Below are positions 1 through 11,654 of a stretch of 64,000 nt of DNA, piece after piece. The first letter of the stretch is position 1; each line of letters begins with the position of its first letter. Below the pieces are notes generated by a model. The model ran no database searches. It had not been told where the DNA came from and worked only from the letters and a program-made list of their open reading frames with translations. Source of the stretch: Microstegium vimineum (Eukaryota > Streptophyta > Magnoliopsida > Poales > Poaceae). The stretch covers positions 21,741,973 through 21,805,972 of the forward strand of contig CM039129.1 of assembly GCA_022036555.1 (NCBI GenBank), in the 5' to 3' direction. Position numbers and translations under genes: made by a program.

Positions 1-1804
1 AAAATGAGACATACATGAAAAATGTAGAGCATTTTATTCTAAGCAACTTTGGTTTATATTTCAAAACCTAGTTTTGAGTTTTTGAATCTGTTTTGAATTA
101 ATTTCAGTTTGAAACAAATAAAAGAAATGAGAAAAAGGAAAAGCAATCGAAAATGGGGCCAGCGCCACCCTTTCGGCCCGCTTGGCCTTACCCACGGCCC
201 AGCCAGTGCCCGCTCACGCCCGCGCGCCCCGTGCACGCACGGCGCACGTGCAACGCACGCGCCGCTCACGCGCTAGCACCCACGCTCGACCGCGCCCGCG
301 CCGTACGCCGGCGTCGCTGCCGCGCGGCTGCCGATGCCTGCGCATGGACACCGACACCCGCTCTGCGCCACTCGCCATGCACCGCACGCTGCCACACTGC
401 GCCGACCAAGCGCGCTCGCCACTCGCTGCCTCTGCCCGCCGCAGACGCGCTGCATGCCCTCGCGTCGCCATAACGCCGCCACAGCGCCATCACCGACCGG
501 CCGCTTGCCCTGTCACCCTCGCAATCAAATGTGGATCCGCCTTAACGGCACGTTGACCAAGTCGCACGCTACCCCGCGTGCTGCCGCTCTGCCCCGCGCG
601 CCGCAGACACGCCAGCGCCCTGCCGACCGCCGCGTCGTCGCGTCACGGCCCCCACTGGCATCACCGGTCGGCCATGACCACGTCAGCAGGAGCGCCTACA
701 CCCCCTCTCCCTCCCGCATTCGCCAGCACTCACCCGCACTCGCTCTCTCGCCCGCTCTGCTTCGCACTCACCGCGTCGAGCGCCGAACGTGCAGCAAACA
801 CCCCCTTCACTCGTTCGCCACCGTCCAAGCGCCTCTGCTCGATCCACCTCGCACACCGTCTCGCCTTCGCCTCGCACATGCCCTGCTCGCCTCGCCGTTG
901 CCAGCCGAGCTTCTCAGTCGCCGGAACGCCGCCGCCGTTCCTCGGCTCGCAGTCGCCACAACAACAACCAAACCGCGTTCATCTCTTCTCCGACCACCTC
1001 CATCGCCTCCATCTTCATGGAAGCTTCACCGGAGGTAGTAGAGGTGAGAACACCCGTCCGCTAGCACCCTTGCACCCTGAAAGTCACAACATCGTTGGCC
1101 ATGCGCCATTGCCGCCGCCGCGGAGCTAGTATGTGGCCGGACCTCCTCGGAGCTCCTCTGGCTCAACCAACGTTGGTACTACACTCCCCACACCACCGTG
1201 GTGCTCACGCAACCGCTATCCTAGCACCACACCACCGGTAATCCCGTCGTCGCTTCACACCGCCGCATCTCGCCGCCACCGCACGCCGCCGGCTCTCTAC
1301 AGGGTCGTGCCGGTTCAACCAACCCCACCAGTCGAGAAGAGAAAAGAAAGAAAAGAAGAGAGGAGGAAAAGAAAGGGAGTGTTTTGCTTGCTATTCTTGT
1401 GCCTTTTTTTGCTATACTGTGACTTCGTTTGTGTCTAGGCTCGCGTCTATAGCACTGTCTAGCCTAGGACCAGCACGGTACCTCCGTAGAACGATCTCTC
1501 AACTTGCTTTTGCAACTAATGTGGTGCTAGTACTTCCTTGCACATTATTGTTTAGCCCTCCTATAGCTCCACATATCCGGATACAACTTTACAGGTGTTG
1601 TTGCTACGGTGTCGATACACTATTCCAGGGTTTCCGACTTGTTGGTTGCTGCCACCTCCTGTTTTGCTTGGTAAGTACTTGTAAGAGTTTGTTTGAACAG
1701 GTTGAGAGTGAGTGAATTACAACAACCACATCCTAATAGTTGATCGGAACATAAATATTATTGTGTATGTTTCTTGTTTTGTTCTAATCATGACAGGAAT
1801 CTAC
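1..1804 (+). other. GC-rich leader or LTR remnant upstream of a gag-only Ty3 element
   Basis: No gene is supported here. Bases 1-150 are AT-rich, 160-1130 is very GC-rich with C-rich runs that open long spurious frames on both strands, and 1320-1800 returns to mixed composition. A gtaagt at 1671 and a pyrimidine-rich stretch ending in acag at about 1797 look like splice signals just before the gag ATG at 1805, so part of this could be a spliced 5' leader. I found no copy of the LTR-like sequence that follows the gag ORF (from 3237), so the matching 5' LTR, if any, lies left of the window. Confidence 0.35.
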
Positions 1805-3259
1805 ATGGAAGTTGGAGATGATCAGATTGCCTATTCCAATCACTTTGCTAGGGGTGTGACAAGTGATAACCATGCTACTCATGAGGTATGTGATGCTTGG
1901 TTTGATGAAATAAAATCTGTAGTACCTTATTTTGAAGGAAACTATGATCCTCAAGCATATATTGAATGAGAGCTACATGTAGATAAGGAATTTAAAAAAT
2001 ATGATCTATTTGAAAAACAAAAGGTTAGCATTGCTTCAAGTGTTCTTATCAACTATGCTTTAACTGAGTGGAAACACCTTTGTAGATTTGATAAGGCTCC
2101 TCAATCATGGAAAGATATGAAAAGACATTTTAGAGATGTTTTTGTTCCTAGCTATTATTCTGAAATTTTGAATGGAAACTTGAAATCTATAAAACAAGGA
2201 AACAAAACTGTAGCAAAATATTTAGAGAAACTAAAATTGGGTTTTCTACGTTGTGGCTTAGAAGGAACCGATGAGTTTCTGGAAAATAGATTTTTGCATG
2301 GTCTTAATGTGGAAATTCAGAATATACTTGTTGATAAACATTATAAGAATTTTGATGAGTTGTTTTATCTCGCTTGTGATGCTGAAGTAAAGCTACAAAG
2401 GGAACATACAAATACTATAGAAGCATTTGTCTCTCCTATTACTGACAATTTGCAGGAAGTAGATGATAATATACATGTCGACAACAATCAATTTGAGATA
2501 GGAGGTGAAACATTTAAAGAGAGCGTGAATCTGGCTACACCTACACCAATTGAGATGAGCATCCAAGGTATGTCAAATGCTTGTAAACTAAATCAAGGTG
2601 AGAATACTTTAGTTGACTTATATTTGTCAACTAATCATGATATTATAGATCAATCAATTGTTGAACTGGTCGCTGATTTTCCTTTGTCACACTTTGATAT
2701 GCTTGATTTTACTTGTGATAAAGAAGAGTTGTGTGATAGTGCATCACTTATATCCATACCACAACTAGTGAATAAAGCTACAAATTCTGTATTAATGAGT
2801 GCTGAATTCAAGCATGTTGTTCATATTGTAAATGAAAATGAAGAAGCTCAATTGTTGTCATCTTTACATACAATCGGATATATTAAATTCGATGATCTTT
2901 GTGAGCTTAACTATTTGCAGAATAATTTGACTGTTAGATTTGAATTGTCATGTTCTTCTAATATCAGTTTTCATGCTATTGGCAAATATAATTACGAAGA
3001 TGAGTATATGGTAAACCGAATTTACATTTGCTCAAATATACAAACTCCTTTTATAGTGAACATAACTAATCAATTAGAAGTATGCAATAACAATAACCAT
3101 GCCATGTCAAGCTTCCCTAGTTTTATTTTAAAGAAACATGATAACTATCAAGAATGGGAGCATGGTTTTCTTGTATCTACAACACATCCTCCGAAGTGGT
3201 CAAACCGAGGACGGTTTGCTGTCAAGAAAGGGAGAATGATGAGGACATCACCGGCTTAG
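1805..3259 (+). pseudogene. gag-only ORF of a non-autonomous Ty3-type LTR retrotransposon
   Basis: The frame reads as a retrotransposon gag: residues after about 40 (FEGNYDPQAYIE..., then a W-rich helical segment and a leucine-rich stretch with KYLEKL and RFLHGL) have the shape of the Retrotrans_gag domain of plant Ty3 elements. A TGA at 1967-1969 interrupts an otherwise continuous frame; the expected residue there is Trp, so it is probably a TGG-to-TGA change. Protease, reverse transcriptase and integrase are all absent. After gag comes an acidic region of unknown function that runs straight into a purine tract (3226-3236) and the LTR, so the last residues are read from tract and LTR. The element would need pol from a partner. 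The frame before and after the stop was checked as the same. Confidence 0.65.
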
Positions 3260-4233
3260 AAATGACCATGCCAACCACTTCTATACCAAAGGTGAAACCA
3301 TTCTATATGAGGTTTATCATTGTTACATTTGATGAATGGGTGTTGCACTATGAAGTGTGTATGTTTTCATTCTCAGAATTGCTTACATGGATCAAGGAAG
3401 GGTTAGATTGCATATGGAAAGTATGGATGATCAATGAAGTTGATTGGGGACCAAATCCAAGTGTTCCTAACGTCCTCCACCAGGCCACCACGTCACTTTG
3501 GATGCAAGGAAACAAAGAGTCCAAGTCCAACATGTTTTCGAAAGTTCAATTCGGACTGCAGAAGAGTCCAAACTTGGGACGGTTGCCACGACTTCATACG
3601 GACTCTGATTGGGACTTTATAGGACTTTTTTGAAATCTTACCAAGTCTACTTTCCAATGGGTCCTTACTCGTACCTATATCTAACCAGATTCGACTGCAG
3701 TCAATAATTTATTGTCGAGACTTTTCTACCAACGGTGCTGCGTCACCTTATTTTGGGCTTATGGCCCATGTATCAACTTGAGTCCATTAGGGACTCATCT
3801 TAGGGTTGTAGGACGACCCCAACACCCTTTGGTCGTCCTCCCTCCTCCTTATATCCCCTAGAGCCGCCACAAATAGATTGGGTTTTATTTAGATGAAAGT
3901 TTAGCTGTTACTACTTCCTTGTAGACGCGTGTGTCGACTAGACCATCCGTTGTACTTGATTCAGAACCCCACCTTCATGAGTATCAGATTTGAACCTTCA
4001 TCTCTTATTTGCAATTGAGTGCTTGTTCTACTTGTTCTTGCTTGCAGGAATAAGCCTAGTGGTTTGGTTGGTTGTGATCCACAAGATCGTGAGCAACCGC
4101 TGGAATTGGTGTATCGATCGCTAAGGCGCAGCTTCTTTGGATGGTTGTAGTTGGATCGCGAACGTCTCTCCAGTCAAATCGTAGTTATCAATCTCCACCG
4201 AAAGATCGGGACACCCATACACTCATCAGAGTC
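3237..4233 (+). repeat. Putative 3' LTR of the gag-only element
   Basis: It begins with TGATGAGGAC directly after the purine-rich tract aagaaagggagaa, the expected place for a 3' LTR. It contains a TATA-like ccttatatccc near 3848 followed by a plausible transcript start region. The right end is not certain; the best candidate is around the CATCA near 4230, after which composition changes. No second copy is in the window for comparison, so the boundaries are inferred. Confidence 0.4.
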
Positions 4234-6969
4234 CAGCACATCCAACCTCACCGCCGGCGAGCTCGCCGTTGGCGAGAACGAGCCGGTCAGCGCCGGTGCT
4301 CTGCCCTAGCTCACTACCAGGTGGACCCTGCGTTGACTATGGGTCCCGCCTGTTAGTCCATCCTCCCGCGTGCACTGGGCCGAGCCCAACACTGTTCATC
4401 CACGGGCCGAATTCTGAAATGCTTTTCCTTTTTCCATTTTCAGTAAATGTGATAATGCTTGTTTATTACATAGCTGGAGTTTGGTAAATCCTAATTTGGT
4501 GAAATCAATATTTTTAGACTCTATATATGTAGATCTTTCTGTTAAAAATATAAACAAAATTTTTGGAGAATGTCTTCAGTACTAATGTTTAAATAGTTCT
4601 TTTCTTCATTTATCAAAATTAATTGTGTTCCTGCTTGAAATTGTCAAATAAAAATATGAAGTTTTTATGATAACTTTGTTATCCAGTGTAGAAGCTAGGA
4701 AAAATATAACATGCCATGTTTCTGTGTAAATTTTATTTATTACCTATTAAAATGTGTTTCTGCTATTTTCTTAGATTAATTCCTGTGGTAAACCTGTGCA
4801 CAGATAAATCGTGAAACTTTTTGTGTAGTCTCTGTATGCCATTATCTATCTAGGAAAAATATAATATGTGGTATGTTGTATGGCAGAAAAGATACTTGTA
4901 GTTCAAGTGTTCTTTTCTAGGGTTTCGTTTGGAAATTCCTATAAAAAATAATCTAGTAGTGTTGATCATGGAACTTTCTGGGTAAATATATTTCCAAGTA
5001 AAGAACCTGTTAAAAATAAGAAATATTATGTTTCACCCTGTTAGCTAGTAGCTCTAGTTCTAAGTGCTTTTTCTACATTTAGATTCATCTTTTTGTATAT
5101 GCTAGCTGGTAGCTTTGCTTTGGATGAATTCTCTACAGTAGCATCCAGTAGGCTTGTTCTGTCCTCTGTAATTTTTGCAGATTTTTCTGAACAGTTTATA
5201 TTAGGCTTGCTGTGTAAAGTGGAACTAGCATGAATACTTAGGTTAATTTTAAAAACAATCTTTGAGTGTTTAATTCTTGTTCACGCATCATCCCTGCACC
5301 ATCAAGTTTACTTATATGCATTGCAAACATTCAGGATCAGTAGAGGAACCCTAGGTGCCACTTCCAGAGGAAGGAGTCTAGGAGGTGCAGGAGCTGAAAG
5401 AGGAGTACCACGAGCTCGACACTAACCTCCCCGAGTGCCCTGACCACCAGCCCTCCACCTTCACTCAAGGCAAGCCCCGGAGCATCCTTAAGTCTCCCAG
5501 CATTTTATAATTAATCTACTTGAGTATTTTATATTGTGATGCATTAGGTGATAGGAGTTGATTGAATCCCAGTTGATGCATTACCCTCCTTGATATTGAA
5601 TTTACCTACCTTGTTACCGTGTTAATAAAAGTAAAAGCAACCGCTTAACCTGCTTAGAACAAATGGTTACATTTATATTTATAGTATTATCGCATAGGGA
5701 TAATACCGATCACGGTTGGCTATATTTTGCTATCGTGGAAAGAACCTATGGTAGTAATGAAATGCGGGCAACTAGAAGGCAAGGGCACCAAGTGGTTTAG
5801 ACTTGGTGGCAGTCCGTCCGTTGGATCGTATAGGTTTGTATACGATGGTGGCCCTCTTACATATTCGAATGCGCCATTTCACATAGGGGCCGAGTGAGTT
5901 TCGACCCCGAAGCCGAGTAAACACTGTTCGGGCCGACTCTTAGTCTACTTTTGGCTCCCTCTAGTTTGGAGACACGACCTGCCCCGTGGTGACCAACTGA
6001 TTTCTCCAATTGGGTGGATTATGCTGAGCTCGCGACGTTACTACCTGGGCAGTGTCGAGCGGTAACCCAATGCATGGACCCGATCGGGAAAGTGTGGGCG
6101 TGTGTTAAAGGTAACCTTGCAGCTGGTTGTATATCGATTCGAGTCGCCACCTCCCACCGGATAGTGGGGGATTATGCTGAGCTTCACCACGGTACAACTC
6201 CATGTGACATCGATAATAGTTCTACTAAAATATTGACAAATGAACTGGATATGGTATTATCTTATTGTTTGATTAGATCAAGTGAGTGCTCTAGTACAGG
6301 TGCAAAACCTAGAGATAAATAATAGGATGGAAAATGGCTGCTCTCTTATAATCTTAGTTGTTTCATCTTTCTCGCGTTCCGCAAAAGCAAAGTTTATCCA
6401 GACCCACATAAATAGCCATGCATATCCTTGGAGTCTTTATTTTTAGTTAGACGGGTAAGTCTAGTTGAGTACATTCCCGTACTCAGGGTTTATCCCGTTT
6501 GTTGCAGATGGCCAAGTATACTTTGGCTATTGTAAGCACTGTCTCTATCCTATCGAAGGAGAAGAGGAGTAGGCTTTGGGCAAGGTCTTCTACGAGCTCA
6601 TCTTTTGCTGTTGTTGGACGTGATCTCGTGGGCACCCCTATTTATTAATGGTACTAGTGTGGAGTGAAACTTTGGGTTTGAGTTATAAAATAATGTTTTA
6701 TTTGGCCACATGTGTTGTGGCATGAGTACTACTTTATTTGGAACAAAGTGTTGTAATAACTTTATTTCGTACTTCAAGTATTTTGTTTAATTGTTGGTTC
6801 GTTCGAATGTGCATACCTGAGTTTGCGCGATCTTGGTTGGAGATACAATTGTTAGAAATCCTTTGAGATTTCCGGACTACCGGGATTATATGGGCTTAAG
6901 TGTTTAAAGTGGTCTTTAAATCAGCTACTTTGGTACTTGATCTCTTATAATTTGGGCGGTTCTGCCACA
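4234..6969 (+). repeat. LTR-type fragment of a second Ty3 element, ending TCTGCCACA
   Basis: This 2.7-kb stretch has no credible gene. It is AT-rich from 4430 to 5330, has a short GC-rich piece at 5340-5490, and ends at GGGCGGTTCTGCCACA, a right end I associate with long LTRs of grass Ty3 elements. Immediately after it, at 6970, the sequence switches to exon-like CACTA transposase sequence. That sharp switch suggests an LTR element inserted into the CACTA gene. The frame at 6014-6322 shows no recognisable domain. Confidence 0.4.
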
Positions 6970-8646
6970 GTGGAGTTGTTGGTCTTGACAGTATAGGTGG
7001 TGATGAAAGCAATGTAGATGGAGGTGAAGGAACTTCAGGCAAGTTATAGTTTTTTTAATTGAACTATGACATCTCTTTTGCTCATTTACATGAAACTAAA
7101 ACATTTCATCAAATGTGGATTCTATTTTGTAGCTACTGTAGAGCAAGCTCCAAGGAGACCTAGGTAAGCAACTAAGGGAAAATAGCTGGACAAGATGACA
7201 AAAGTTATGAAAAGGAGATTGCCCATAGCTGTTGATGAAGGCAATAAAAGGCCTCATGATCCTGTTCAAGCAGCCAAGTTTGCATCAGAGGCTGGCATCA
7301 TTGTTCGGGAAAACATGCCTGTCCTACCTCATTGGAAAGATTACAAGAAAGACGACAAATACTACAAGACTTTTGTAACACAGCTAAATGTAAGTGCATT
7401 ACTGCTTTTATGCTTAACTTGTATACATGCTTAACCTGAATTGACTAACTAGCTATGGAATTGTCATTTGCCTAGGGACGCTTGACTATTCCTAACAATG
7501 ATGCAACAACTCAAGCTTGCACTGATATGATGCGGTCTGCAATAAAAAATAATTGTTATCGGCTGAAGAAGAAATACTTCAATGGTGCACCTACAAATAG
7601 TGTACCTACAACTTCTCTTGTTCCTTACATGACTGATGAAGAGTGGAGGGCACTAACTGCAAAGTGGTCTGATCCAAAGAACATGGTATGGGTATCTTGC
7701 CATATATGCTTGTTTCACAATCAGTTTCCAAAGATCTCTTTGTTTTGAACCTATAATCTCATCTAACATGTTAATTCTCTTGTAGGAAACCTGTGAAAAG
7801 AACAAGCAGAACCGCAGTAAAGTCAAGTTTCAACAGGCTACGGGTTCTCGCTGCTACATGGCACACTTGCATGAATATGTAAGTTCAAAGTACATTGAAC
7901 TAGTCTCCATACACATTTGCACTGAGCAAATTCTCTTGCATGAAATCTGAGACAAATTTTGCTGTCATTGTTTATCCACGAAACAGAAGAAGAGAATCCG
8001 AGAAGAACCCATCTTAGATCCGAGTGAAGAACTAGATGCGGTGGAGGCCTTCCAGACCTGCCATTACATCAAGAAAAATGGCCTCAGTTTTGCAGCAATG
8101 GACGCACTCGTAAGTTAATTTGTTTGCTAAATTCATCTTGTGTCACATGTCTTCCTCTTGGAACTAAAATAAGTAACATCTCTCATCTTGTTCTTTGTCA
8201 ACCATTAACATGTTTAGGGTTTTATGTCCATGATATTTCAGGTTGATATGGAAAACTTGAGGGCTGAACCTATTGATGAAGGTGGGACGGCACCATCAAG
8301 TGTGGAGCTTGTGTCCAAGGTGCTCTCCCAGAGCAGCTCAACCCATTTCTTGAAGAGCGCTGGCATGAAAACACCGACATCCTACAAGTCAAAATCATCA
8401 GATGAAAGCGAGCTTCGGGAACTACTTGGAGCTAAAGCAAAGGATGCAGCAGAGGCTGCTGTTCAAGGTGAACTCGATGAGCTCAGGAAGAGAAGTGAAG
8501 CAGCTGATGAAAGCCTGGCGAAGACACGGAGAGACGTGGAGGAGTACAAGGCACAGACCGAGAATAAGTTCAAGTCGATGGAGGAGACCAATGTGCTCAT
8601 TAAGAAGCTCTTCGTGGACAATGGTAATCCTTCTTCGTCGACATGA
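6970..8646 (+). pseudogene. Ptta/En-Spm family CACTA protein (Transposase_24-like), broken
   Basis: Six exons can be drawn with consistent phase: about 6970-7038, 7133-7389, 7476-7685, 7786-7878, 7987-8109 and 8242-8646. Introns are GT-AG except the first, which would be GC-AG (gcaagt donor at 7039). From the ATG at 7195 they give about 341 residues: a basic start, the conserved central block around MTDEEWRALTAKWSD, a KNKQNRSKVKF segment, and a C-terminal coiled coil rich in E, K and A. This matches the plant transposase Ptta/En-Spm family, an accessory DNA-binding type of CACTA protein rather than the catalytic TNPD. In-frame TAA (7165-7167) and TAG (7183-7185) precede the ATG, in what should be coding sequence (probably a Trp codon at the second), and the 5' exons are lost to the LTR insertion. 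Confidence 0.75.
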
Positions 8647-8879
8647 GGGCTCCTGGTCAGTGCTTCTGTGTTTGAGCTTTGATTTTGGGTACTCAGAAAG
8701 TTAATTGTATGCTATTGTGTTATGTGAAGTGGTGTGGTGATGAGGTAGTGAACTGAGCTGTATGTTCATTGAAATTTAATTGCGGTGATGGTGTGAACTG
8801 AGTTGTATGCTTGTTGGAACTGAACTGAGTATGCCATTATGTGGTTTTCTAGTATAATTTCTGAATTGGAATTTAATTA

Positions 8880-9762
8880 TTATCTGCATTTGTCTGACGA
8901 AAATGATGGCGTCTTCGATGACGATTAGCAACCGCAATTTGTAACGATTTCAAATCAATAGCTGTGACGAACATCTTCCATGTTTAGTGACAATTTCAAA
9001 CAACAATATGTGACCAAATAACAACCAATCAAAACAAGACACCTGGCTAAATTTGATTGGTCCACGTGGCGGCAACGCATTGCAAGTTGTGACCAAACTT
9101 TTTCATCTTCCGTGACGATTTCATACAGCAATATGTGACCAAACAAGAACCAATCGGAACAAGCCACGTGGCGGCAACGCATCGCAAGCTGTGACCAAAC
9201 TCTTTCATCTTCCATGACGATTTCAAACAGCAATCTGTGACCAAATAAGAACCAATCGGAACAAGCCACGTGGCAGAATATGGTTGGTCCACGTGGCGGC
9301 AACGCAGCATCCGGGTCAGCGCTCACGTCATCCGGGTCAGCGATGACGTCATGCGCCATGTCAGCAATGACGTCATCAGCCACGTCAGCATCCTGCGTGG
9401 CAAGCGCCATCGGGCCATTTCCTAACGGGCCGATATGACGATACCATTGGTCAATCTGTGACCAAACTGGACCGTCACAGGTTACAAACACCATTAACGG
9501 TGACGTTAACGTCGCCGTTTTGGCACAACGGCGGACGCTGAATCATGACTAAAACTGATCGTCACAGAAAAGAAATCACATCCGTGACGATGGTTTTTTC
9601 GTCACAGAATTGACACACATCCGTGACGAAAAAAGCCATTTCGTCACCATAGATCAAATGTGACGCAACCTCTACGATGATCCCATTTTCGTCACAAATT
9701 CATCACAGATTACAATCGGTGACGTTTTTAGCATCTTCAGTAACGAACTAAGTACGTCACAG
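8880..9762. repeat. CACTA subterminal repeat region with 102-bp tandem units
   Basis: More than ten copies of GTGACG, GTCACAG and GTGACCAAA occur in both orientations. Two near-identical units of about 102 bp start at 9077 and 9179 (GCATYGCAAGYTGTGACC), and a diverged partial copy lies to the left. The block 9300-9390 repeats GTCAGC and TGACGTCA. Subterminal motif arrays of this kind bind the CACTA accessory protein. The minus-strand frame across 8955-9494 is only a reading of the repeats. Confidence 0.6.
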
Positions 9763-9852
9763 AAGCTTCTTCTTCCCCTTGTCCTTAGAAGGACATGGAG
9801 GGGGAGGTGTATCATCACCTGAATTTGGACGAGCACGAGAACCACAAGCCAT
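9757..9852 (-). pseudogene. First 31 codons of the element 1 third (env-like) ORF
   Basis: From the ATG at 9852 the frame reads MACGSRARPNSGDD, then a PPPP run, then a basic DKGKKK segment before a TGA. The same layout (MA, small residues, proline run, then basic GKGKQK) opens the third ORF of element 2 at 30184, so I read this as the truncated start of the SIRE env-like ORF. The last codons already come from the CACTA side of the junction. An alternative is the N-terminus of a CACTA gene, since proline-rich basic starts are not unique. Confidence 0.45.
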
Positions 9853-10021
9853 AGCTATCAACAAAAGAATGACTGCCCAAACTAATAAGTAGCACTGCCC
9901 GAACCACTGCCACAAACCACTGCAATAGAATCACTGCCAAGAACCTCTGTCACAACCAACTGCCAACTGCAATCACAGAACAAACTGACAGAGGGGCCTG
10001 CAAGCCACTGGACTGATTTAG
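9853..10021 (-). other. Shortened pol to third-ORF spacer of element 1
   Basis: Only about 170 bases separate the RNase H region from the third-ORF ATG, against about 1.3 kb in element 2. The spacer repeats GGCAGTG-like words, resembles only the last part of the element 2 spacer, and ends in a pyrimidine tract and TAG just before the ATG. The RNase H frame runs on through it without homology, which points to an internal deletion near 10021. Confidence 0.4.
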
Positions 10022-11626
10022 TGAAGTTTGAGTGATCAAGCACATTCAACTCTCTTCTCAACCTGCAAAAGGTTGTTTCATCGAGTGATTTAGTGAAGAT
10101 ATCCGCCAATTGCTCTTCGCTCTTAACTTCAACTAGTGTAATGTCTTTCCTAGCCACATGATCTCTAAAAAAGTGATGGCGAATATCAATGTGCTTGGTG
10201 CGAGAGTGTTGAACCGGGTTGTTAGCAAGCTCTACGACGCTTTCATTATCACACAAGAGTGGAACATCTTTTAAAATAACGCCATAATCAAGAAGTGGTT
10301 GGGACATGTATAAGATTTCTGCACAACTTGCTCCCATGGCAATATATTCTGCCTCGGCGGTTGACAATGCCACACTATTTTTTTTCTTTGAGGACCAAGA
10401 AACAAGTGATCTTCCTAGCAAGTGGCACCCACCGGAGGTACTCTTCCTATCAACCTTGCACTTGGCATAATCCGAATCGGAATAGCCAACTAGTTGGAAG
10501 GGAGCTCCTTTGGGATACCAAAGACCAATGCTAGGGGTGTGCCTTATGTACCGAAGGATTCTTTTAACCACACATAAATGCGACTCTTTAGGGCTTCAAA
10601 CCTAGCACACATACACACACTAAACATGATATCCGGCCTAGATGTGGTCAGGTAAAGTAAACTGCCGATCATAGAATGATAGAGAGTTTGATCAATTGGT
10701 TTACCTCCCTCATCAAGGTTGAGGTGTCCATTAGTAGGCATTGGGGTTTTGATTGGCTTGCTATCCTCCATCTTGAATTTCTTGAGTAGATCATGAGTGT
10801 ACTTCTCTTGAGATATGAAGGAGCCCTCCCTCAATTACTTCACTTGGAAGCCAAGGAAGAAGGTAAGCTCGCCAATCATGGACATCTCGAACTCCTTGGA
10901 CATCAATTCACCAAACTCCTTGCAGTGATCTTGGTTTGTTGACCCAAATATAATGTCATCGACATATACTTGGCAAACAAAGATCTCTCCATTAAGCTTC
11001 TTGGTGAATAGTGTTGTGTCGACGATCCCGATCTTGAAGCCCTTCTTGAGTAGGAAGTCCCTTAGCCTCTCATACCAACATCTTGGAGCTTGCTTCAATC
11101 CGTAGAGAGCCTTAGACAACCTATAAACATGATTAGGCAAGTTTGGTTCTTCAAACCCGAGAGGTTGTGAGACATCGACAAGTTCATTGATGAAACCATT
11201 TAAGAAGGCGCTCTTCACATCCATTTGAAAGAGTTTCATTTTGTGATGTGAAGCATACGCCAAAAGGATACGAATGACTTCAAGTCTTGCAACCAGGGCA
11301 AAGGTCTCTCCAAAATCATGTCCTTCTACTTCAGAGAACCCCATTGCCACCAATCTTGCCCTGTTCCTCACAACGACGTCTTGATCATCTTGCTTGTTCC
11401 TAAACACCCACTTGGTGCCAATGATTCTTGCTCCCTTTGGCCTTTCTTCAAGTGTCCACACTTGGTTCCGGGTGAAGTTGTTGAGTTCTTCATGCATGGC
11501 ATTCACCCAATCCGGATCCACAAGTGCGTCCTCAACACTAGTAGGCTCAACAAAGGAAACAAACGTGTGATGTTCAACATAAGATGCAAGTCTAGAGCGA
11601 GTCATAACTCCCTTTAATTTGATCAT
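10022..11626 (-). pseudogene. Element 1 reverse transcriptase and RNase H
   Basis: Reverse transcriptase lies at 11626-10835 and carries MDVKSAFLNG, LYGLKQAPR and the catalytic YVDD box. RNase H continues to about 10022 with SDSDYA, STAEAEY and DNESVV. The part before 11626 (C-terminal integrase and linker) is separated by the mini-CACTA. The frame is broken by a TAA at about 10832-10834, where element 2 has Gln, and by a small deletion near 10590 that shifts the frame. In a working element this protein copies the RNA into DNA in the virus-like particle. It is now inactive. Confidence 0.85.
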
Positions 11627-11654
11627 GGGGGTGAGCTTGAAGGATAGGTGTTGA

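Larger units (their letters stand above)
6970..9762 (+). mobile_element. CACTA (En/Spm) transposon relic
   Basis: A Ptta-type gene is followed by a repeat-rich subterminal region full of GTGACG/CGTCAC motifs, the organisation of plant CACTA elements. Neither CACTA terminus is present: the left side is cut by an LTR end at 6969 and the right side stops at about 9762 against the third ORF of a minus-strand SIRE element. It cannot move on its own. Confidence 0.65.

Noticed and set aside
153..1129. Several long overlapping frames on both strands
   Set aside because: They arise from very GC-rich, C-run sequence with few stop codons; composition is low-complexity and no domain is visible.
6014..6322. 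Small plus-strand frame of 102 codons
   Set aside because: It lies in LTR-type DNA, has no domain or splice context, and the surrounding frames are closed.
8955..9494. Minus-strand frame of 179 codons with internal repeats
   Set aside because: Its repeats are the CACTA subterminal DNA repeats read as protein.
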